The position numbers and the translations under genes were made by a program. A stretch of DNA of 64,000 nucleotides, taken from positions 682,001 to 746,000 of the forward strand of contig NZ_JAIUDA010000001.1 in the NCBI RefSeq assembly GCF_020179835.1, given 5' to 3'. This DNA is from Pantoea sp. alder81. GTDB taxonomy: Bacteria; Pseudomonadota; Gammaproteobacteria; Enterobacterales; Enterobacteriaceae. The notes below the pieces were generated by a model that saw nothing but the letters and a program-made list of their open reading frames with translations, was not told the origin of the DNA and ran no database searches. Below, in pieces: positions 59,047-64,000 of this stretch (position 1 is the stretch's first letter; every line of letters begins with the position of its first letter).

Positions 59047-62000
59047 TTACACCGTTTGCACTTCCGCATCCGGCTGCTTACGCGTGACCAGTTTACGCAG
59101 CGTCACATAGAACACCGGCGTCAGGAACAGGCCAAACAGCGTGACGCCCAACATGCCCGAGAACACGGTAATCCCGGTGACACCACGCACTTCAGCACCC
59201 GCACCTTCACCCAGAATCAGCGGAATGGTCCCGGCGATAAAGGCAATCGAGGTCATCACGATAGGGCGCAGACGCAGGCGACAGGCTTCCAGCGCCGACT
59301 CGACAATCCCTTTGCCTTGCATCTCCAGCTCACGGGCGAACTCGACGATCAGAATGGCGTTCTTACACGCCAGCCCCATCAGCACGACAAGACCCACCTG
59401 CACAAACACGTTGTTATCGCCGCCGGTGAGCCACACGCCAACCAGCGCGGACAGCATGGTGACCGGCACAATCAGGATCACCGCCAGCGGCAGCGTCCAG
59501 CTCTCATACAGCGCCGCCAGCACCAGGAACGCCAGCAGCACGGCGACCGGGAAGACGATAAACGCGGTATTCCCTTGCGTTGCCTGCTGATAGCTCAGAT
59601 CGGTCCATTCGATGTTCATGCCGTTTGGCAGTACCTGACCCGACATCGCTTCCAGCTTCTCCATTGCCTGTGCCGAAGAGAGCACGCGTGGATCGGCATC
59701 ACCAATCAAGTCCGCCGCCGGATAGCCGTTATAGCGAATCACCGGATCGGGGCCGTAGGTGGTAGTGATGTTCACCATGCTACCAATCGGCACCATCTCG
59801 CCTTGATTATTGCGGGTACGCAGATTGGCGATATCCTGCACGCTGTTACGGAAATCCCCGTCCGCCTGCGCCATCACACGCCAGGTACGACCAAACTTAT
59901 TGAAGTCGTTGACGTAAGACGAACCCAGATAAACCTGCAGGGTGCTAAACAGATCGGTGAGAGAAACGCCTTGCGCTTTGGCCTTGTCACGATCTACCTG
60001 TACATCCAACTGTGGCACGTTGGCTTGATAAGAGGAGATCGGGAACATCATGCCTGGCGTCTGCATTACCGCACCGGACAAAGTATTGATGGCGGTTTGC
60101 AGCGCACCGTAACCCAATCCCGCACGATCCTGCACATACAGCGAGTAACCCGATCCTTGCCCCAGCCCCAGAATTGGCGGTGGCATAATCGAGAAGCCGA
60201 AGCCCTGCTGGATTTTGGAGATTTTCGCGTTGATCTCGGCGTTAATTTCCGCCGCGCTGCGCGTGCGCTCACTAAACGGCTTCAGACCAAAGAAGACGGT
60301 GCCGGTATTCGGCGTATTGGTGAACTGCAACGCATTCAGGCCAGGGAAAGCAACCGAATAGGCCACGCCTTCAGTGTTCATGCCGATCTCGCTCATCTTA
60401 CGAATCACTTCATCGGTACGCGCCAGTGATGAACCTTCCGGCATTTTCACGCCGCCAATCAGATACAACTTATCCTGCGTCGGAATAAAGCCGCCCGGTA
60501 CGGTGTGAAACATAAAGCCCGCACCCACCAGTAACAGCACATACACGCCAAACACCGCACCACGACGACGCAGGGTTTTGCCGACCATTGACTCGTAGCC
60601 ATCCGAACTGCGCTGGAAGAAGCGGTTGAACGGACGGAAAATCCAGCCGAGCAAACGATCAATCAGACGCGTCGGCATATCTTTCGGCGCGTCATGCGCC
60701 TTCAGCAGCTTGGCCGCCAGTGCCGGAGAGAGCGTCAGTGAGTTGATGGCAGAGATCACCGTGGAGATGGCAATCGTCACCGCAAACTGTTTATAGAACT
60801 GGCCGGTTACGCCCGACAGGAACGCCATTGGCACGAATACCGCACACAGTACCAGCGCGATAGCGATAATTGGTCCCGACACTTCACGCATCGCCTGATG
60901 CGCCGCCGCCGTCGGTGAGAGTCCCATCGCGATATTACGTTCGACGTTCTCCACCACCACGATGGCGTCATCCACCACGATGCCTATCGCCAACACCAGG
61001 CCAAACAAACTGAGGGTGTTAAGCGAGAAGCCCAGCAGATAGAGCACGCTAAAGGTTCCCACCACCGACACCGGCACCGCCAGTAACGGGATGATGGACG
61101 CGCGCCAGGTCTGCAGGAACAGGATCACCACCAACACCACCAGCACAATCGCTTCAAACAGCGTTTGCACCACGGCGCGGATCGAGTCACGCACGAACAC
61201 GGTTGGATCGTACGGCGCGGCCCACTGCACATCGTCCGGGAAGCGGGTGGCCAGTTCAGCCATCTTGTCACGCACGGCGTTAGACAGGTCGATGGCGTTG
61301 GCGCCCGGCGCCTGGAAGATACCAATACCCACCGCGTCCTTGTTGTTCAGCTGAGAGCGCAGGGCGTAGCTACCGGAACCCATCTCTATACGTGCCACGT
61401 CACGCAGGCGCACCAGGGAGCCGTCATCGGCGGTTTTCAGAATGATATTGCCGAACTGTTCTTCGCTTTCCAGACGGCCCTGAGTGTTGATCGACAGCAG
61501 GAAGTCGCTGGCCTTTTTGGTCGGCTCTGCGCCCAACTGACCGGCAGACACCTGCACGTTTTGCTCCTGCATGGCGCTGACCACATCGGAAGCGGTCATG
61601 CCACGGGCGGCCACCTTGTTCGGATCGAGCCATACGCGCATCGCATATTCGCCCGCTCCGAAGATCTGAATCTGACCGACACCCGGCAGGCGTGCCAGCT
61701 CATCTTTGACCTTCAGGGTGGCGTAGTTACGCAGATAGAGTGAGTCATACTTGCCCTTCGGCGAGAACATGTGCACCACCAGCGTCAGCGTCGGCGACAT
61801 CTTCTGCGTGGTCAGACCGAGCTGACGCACCTCTTCCGGCAGACGCGCTTCCGCCTGGGCCACACGGTTCTGCACCTGAACCTGCGCCTGATCGGGATCG
61901 GTACCCGGACGGAAGGTCACGGTGGTGACCAGCACGCCATCAGAACCGGCGACTGACTTCATGTACATCATGTTTTCGACCCCGTTGATCGCCTCTTCCA

Positions 62001-62199
62001 GCGGCGTCGCCACCGAATCAGCAATCACTTTGGGGTTGGCACCAGGGTATTCCGCGCGCACCTGCACGCTGGGTGGCACCACGTTGGGGTATTCACTGAT
62101 CGGCAGCAGCGGTATGGCGATCAGACCGGTGGTAAATATCAAGATCGACAGCACCGCCGCGAAAATCGGTCGGTCGATAAAAAAGCGGGAGAAATCCAT
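59047..62199 (-). CDS. oqxB: RND efflux pump transporter OqxB
   Basis: A 1050-residue RND transporter, exactly OqxB length. It begins MDFSRFFIDRPIFAAVLSIL and the helix-4 proton-relay motif is GIVVDDAIVVVENVERN, with its lysine partner in CKNAILIVEFAREL. Sequence throughout matches OqxB of Klebsiella far better than AcrB. It exports quinolones, quinoxalines and other drugs together with OqxA and an outer-membrane channel such as TolC. It lies 18 bases after oqxA. Confidence 0.94.
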   Translation of the reverse strand: MDFSRFFIDRPIFAAVLSILIFTTGLIAIPLLPISEYPNVVPPSVQVRAEYPGANPKVIADSVATPLEEAINGVENMMYMKSVAGSDGVLVTTVTFRPGTDPDQAQVQVQNRVAQAEARLPEEVRQLGLTTQKMSPTLTLVVHMFSPKGKYDSLYLRNYATLKVKDELARLPGVGQIQIFGAGEYAMRVWLDPNKVAARGMTASDVVSAMQEQNVQVSAGQLGAEPTKKASDFLLSINTQGRLESEEQFGNIILKTADDGSLVRLRDVARIEMGSGSYALRSQLNNKDAVGIGIFQAPGANAIDLSNAVRDKMAELATRFPDDVQWAAPYDPTVFVRDSIRAVVQTLFEAIVLVVLVVILFLQTWRASIIPLLAVPVSVVGTFSVLYLLGFSLNTLSLFGLVLAIGIVVDDAIVVVENVERNIAMGLSPTAAAHQAMREVSGPIIAIALVLCAVFVPMAFLSGVTGQFYKQFAVTIAISTVISAINSLTLSPALAAKLLKAHDAPKDMPTRLIDRLLGWIFRPFNRFFQRSSDGYESMVGKTLRRRGAVFGVYVLLLVGAGFMFHTVPGGFIPTQDKLYLIGGVKMPEGSSLARTDEVIRKMSEIGMNTEGVAYSVAFPGLNALQFTNTPNTGTVFFGLKPFSERTRSAAEINAEINAKISKIQQGFGFSIMPPPILGLGQGSGYSLYVQDRAGLGYGALQTAINTLSGAVMQTPGMMFPISSYQANVPQLDVQVDRDKAKAQGVSLTDLFSTLQVYLGSSYVNDFNKFGRTWRVMAQADGDFRNSVQDIANLRTRNNQGEMVPIGSMVNITTTYGPDPVIRYNGYPAADLIGDADPRVLSSAQAMEKLEAMSGQVLPNGMNIEWTDLSYQQATQGNTAFIVFPVAVLLAFLVLAALYESWTLPLAVILIVPVTMLSALVGVWLTGGDNNVFVQVGLVVLMGLACKNAILIVEFARELEMQGKGIVESALEACRLRLRPIVMTSIAFIAGTIPLILGEGAGAEVRGVTGITVFSGMLGVTLFGLFLTPVFYVTLRKLVTRKQPDAEVQTV

Positions 62200-62217
62200 A
62201 ACAGGCAGTCTCGATTA

Positions 62218-63372
62218 TTATTGAGCGGAGCGCATTGCCACCGGTTGAGCTTTCACCGGCATGCCAGGCATGAAGACTTTCTGCAGGCCATTGACGATCA
62301 CCTTGTCACCCGGCTTCAAACCGGATTGCACAATGCGCAGGCCATCAGCCAACTCGCCAGCCTGAATATCGCGACGCTCGGCTTTACCCTGCGCATCGAC
62401 CACATAAACGTATTTACGATCCTGATCGGTCAGCACCGCTTTATCGTCGATCAACAGCGCGTTAAACGCGGCACTGCCGGGCAGACGCACGCGGGCAAAC
62501 AGACCGGGCGTAAATTGACGTTCGTGATTATCCAGCGAGGCGCGCATGCGAATGGTGCCGGTGCTGGCAGTCAGCTGGTTATCGAGGAAATCGACGGTGC
62601 CGTGATGTGGATAACCCTGTTCACCGGTCAGCGCGATTTCCACCGGCAGCGAGCCGCGGTTTTGTCCCTTACGCGCCATTGCCTGATACTGCAGGTAGGT
62701 GGCTTCATCCACATCGAAATAGACATACATGCGATCCTGCGACACCAGCGTGGTGAGCACGCTGGCACTGTCACCTGCGGTCACCAGGTTGCCGGTGGTG
62801 ATCATCGCGCGGCTGGCGCGGCCATCAATCGGGGCTGTCACGCGGGTAAAGTCGAGGTTCAGCTGCGCCATGTCGACCGCTGCCTGCGCAGAAAGCACAT
62901 TGGCCTGCGCCTGGCTGGCTGCAGAACGACGCTGTTCCCACTCTTCACGGGATACCACATTGGTGCCAATCAGTTTATCGGTACGCGCCGATTCACTGCG
63001 TGCCAGCGATGCCTGACTGCGCGCCGTGGCCAGTTCAGCCTGTGCTTGTTCTAACGTGGCGCGGTAGGTGCGGTCATCGATGGTGAACAACACCTGACCT
63101 TTTTTCACGTCGTCGCCTTCGCGATAGTTAACCTGATCGATATAGCCAGAAACGCGGGGACGCAGCTGCACGCTCTGCACCGCTTCAAAGCGACCATTGA
63201 AGCTATCCCATTGGCTAACGTTTTGCTCTACCACCTGCGCGACACTCACTTCGGGCGGGGGTGGCGGGGCGTTTTGCGCCACACCACGATCGCAACCGGC
63301 CAGCAGGCTTCCCAGCAACATCACTCCTGACAGGCTTACCGCCCGACGAACCCCATATGTTTGCAGATGCAT
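62218..63372 (-). CDS. oqxA: RND efflux pump membrane fusion protein OqxA
   Basis: A 384-residue periplasmic lipoprotein adaptor (OqxA about 391). The lipobox is LLAGC (residue 27). VQLRPRVSGYIDQVNYREGDDVKKGQVLFTIDDRTYRA is the lipoyl half, then a helical hairpin and the return half LDFTRVTAPIDGRASRAMITTGNLV. It links OqxB to the outer-membrane channel. It heads the leftward oqxAB operon and is divergent from an AraC-type regulator. Confidence 0.94.
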   Translation of the reverse strand: MHLQTYGVRRAVSLSGVMLLGSLLAGCDRGVAQNAPPPPPEVSVAQVVEQNVSQWDSFNGRFEAVQSVQLRPRVSGYIDQVNYREGDDVKKGQVLFTIDDRTYRATLEQAQAELATARSQASLARSESARTDKLIGTNVVSREEWEQRRSAASQAQANVLSAQAAVDMAQLNLDFTRVTAPIDGRASRAMITTGNLVTAGDSASVLTTLVSQDRMYVYFDVDEATYLQYQAMARKGQNRGSLPVEIALTGEQGYPHHGTVDFLDNQLTASTGTIRMRASLDNHERQFTPGLFARVRLPGSAAFNALLIDDKAVLTDQDRKYVYVVDAQGKAERRDIQAGELADGLRIVQSGLKPGDKVIVNGLQKVFMPGMPVKAQPVAMRSAQ

Positions 63373-63436
63373 TGTTGTTATTCCGCGTTGGTGTAATAAA
63401 AAAAGGACATGTACGAAAAATCTGCAACTTTTAAGA

Positions 63437-63588
63437 TTGCATTAAAACGCGATGAGTGTAGGCTTCTGCAAACCGCATCTGCAAGAATATCTGATACACT
63501 TTATGTGCTGTTTTGATCAATTCGTTTCAAAGGGGGAAAGCCCCTACGGCGAGTGCGGCATTTAATGCAATAATAAAACTTGCATTAA
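63437..63588. promoter_or_regulatory. Repeated TTGCATTAA motifs between oqxA and the AraC-type gene
   Basis: TTGCATTAA occurs at 63437-63445 and again as a perfect inverted pair, TTAATGCAA (63562-63570) and TTGCATTAA (63580-63588) with a 9-base spacer. The repetition within the divergent promoter region suggests an operator for a dimeric regulator. The owner is not known; the adjacent AraC-type activator or an OqxR-like repressor are candidates. No convincing classic marbox was found. Confidence 0.5.
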
Positions 63589-63666
63589 GTGTCATAGTCA
63601 GTCACCCTTAAAGTGTAATTGCAACTGATACTGATACTGTTCGTTAAGGCGACGGGAGAAAATGGG

Positions 63667-64000
63667 ATGATGAGCGACGCATTTATTCACGATCTGATCG
63701 ACTGGATTGATAACAACATTGAAGCACGTCTGGATCTGGACACCGTAGCAGGGCGCGCCGGTTACTCGAAATGGCACCTGCAGCGTATGTTCAAAGAGCA
63801 CACCGGCTACCCGCTGGGTGAGTACATCCGTAATAAGAAACTGAAAAAATCGGCGGATCGTCTGACGACCACCAACGAACCGATCCTCAATGTGGCGATC
63901 TCACTGGGATTTGATTCGCAGCAGTCGTTCAATCGCAGCTTTAAACGCCAGTTCGGTGTTGCGCCAGGTGCATGGCGTCGACATGCCGTTCCTGCCGCCA
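63667..64000 (+). CDS. rarA: RarA/RamA-like AraC-family activator (cut by window edge)
   Basis: At least 111 residues, nearly the full length expected for MarA/SoxS/RamA-type single-domain activators (107-125). Two HTH motifs are visible: LDTVAGRAGYSKWHLQRMFKEHTGYPLGEYIRNKKL and ILNVAISLGFDSQQSFNRSFKRQFGVAPGAWRR. The start at 63667 follows GGGAG with an 8-base spacer; the next ATG (63670) is possible. In Klebsiella the activator RarA is encoded beside oqxAB and induces it, which suggests the same role here. Confidence 0.75.
   Translation, partial: MMSDAFIHDLIDWIDNNIEARLDLDTVAGRAGYSKWHLQRMFKEHTGYPLGEYIRNKKLKKSADRLTTTNEPILNVAISLGFDSQQSFNRSFKRQFGVAPGAWRRHAVPAA

Noticed and set aside
59056-60429. 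A 457-codon plus-strand frame opposite oqxB
   Set aside because: It lies antisense to a highly conserved RND gene, is rich in His, Arg and Gln as expected for an antisense frame of GC-rich DNA, and has no recognisable domain.
62221-63054. A 277-codon plus-strand frame opposite oqxA
   Set aside because: Fully antisense to oqxA, with no known motif; an artefact of codon bias.

Overview
The window is chromosomal DNA of an enteric gammaproteobacterium, most likely Erwiniaceae (Pantoea- or Erwinia-like). Nearly every housekeeping gene reads as a close relative of an Escherichia coli gene, and the order follows the E. coli replication-terminus region: nemR, ydhL, ydhF, sodC, ydhKJI, slyA, slyB, anmK, mliC, pdxH, tyrS, pdxY, gstA, dtpA, nth, rsxEGDCBA, ydgK, cnu, then ydgJ, add, malYXI, ydgA, manA, fumC and tus. 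A Tus-binding Ter site just upstream of tus supports a terminus location. No rRNA, tRNA, CRISPR array, prophage or insertion sequence was recognised.

Layout. 1-8000: NemR repressor (cut by the left edge) with its palindromic operator, a lipid A phosphoethanolamine transferase, ydhL, ydhF, periplasmic Cu/Zn superoxide dismutase, an unknown lipoprotein and the YdhIJK efflux module. 8000-15500: slyA/slyB, the anmK-mliC-pdxH run, tyrS, pdxY, a glutathione transferase and a LysR regulator. 15600-26300: the DtpA peptide transporter, a glutamine amidotransferase-like protein, a quinone-oxidoreductase-like protein coupled to nth, and the Rsx electron-transport complex; RsxC carries a tandem 39-residue repeat array. 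26300-27100: ydgK and the Hha-type nucleoid protein Cnu.

27100-41200 is a sugar block with no counterpart at this point in E. coli. It holds a YtfQ/YtfR/YtfT/YjfF-type ABC importer, a repeat-rich gap, araB-araA without araD, the arabinose importer araFGH, and araC. Between the binding-protein gene and the ATPase gene of each importer operon there is a stem-loop, probably giving high binding-protein and lower membrane-component expression. From 41270 the E. coli backbone resumes (ydgJ to tus), but without the uid, hdhA and fumA genes.

53100-64000: an MFS transporter, an Rrf2-type regulator, then a compact module made of a methionine-rich MXKDX-repeat periplasmic peptide, a Tat-exported molybdopterin oxidoreductase and a membrane cytochrome b, divergent from an OmpR-type two-component system. 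This resembles known methionine-oxidation (hypochlorite) defence modules and is the most interesting locus in the window. The end holds an OqxAB-type RND efflux pump divergent from a RarA/RamA-like AraC-family activator (cut by the right edge), with repeated inverted motifs between them.
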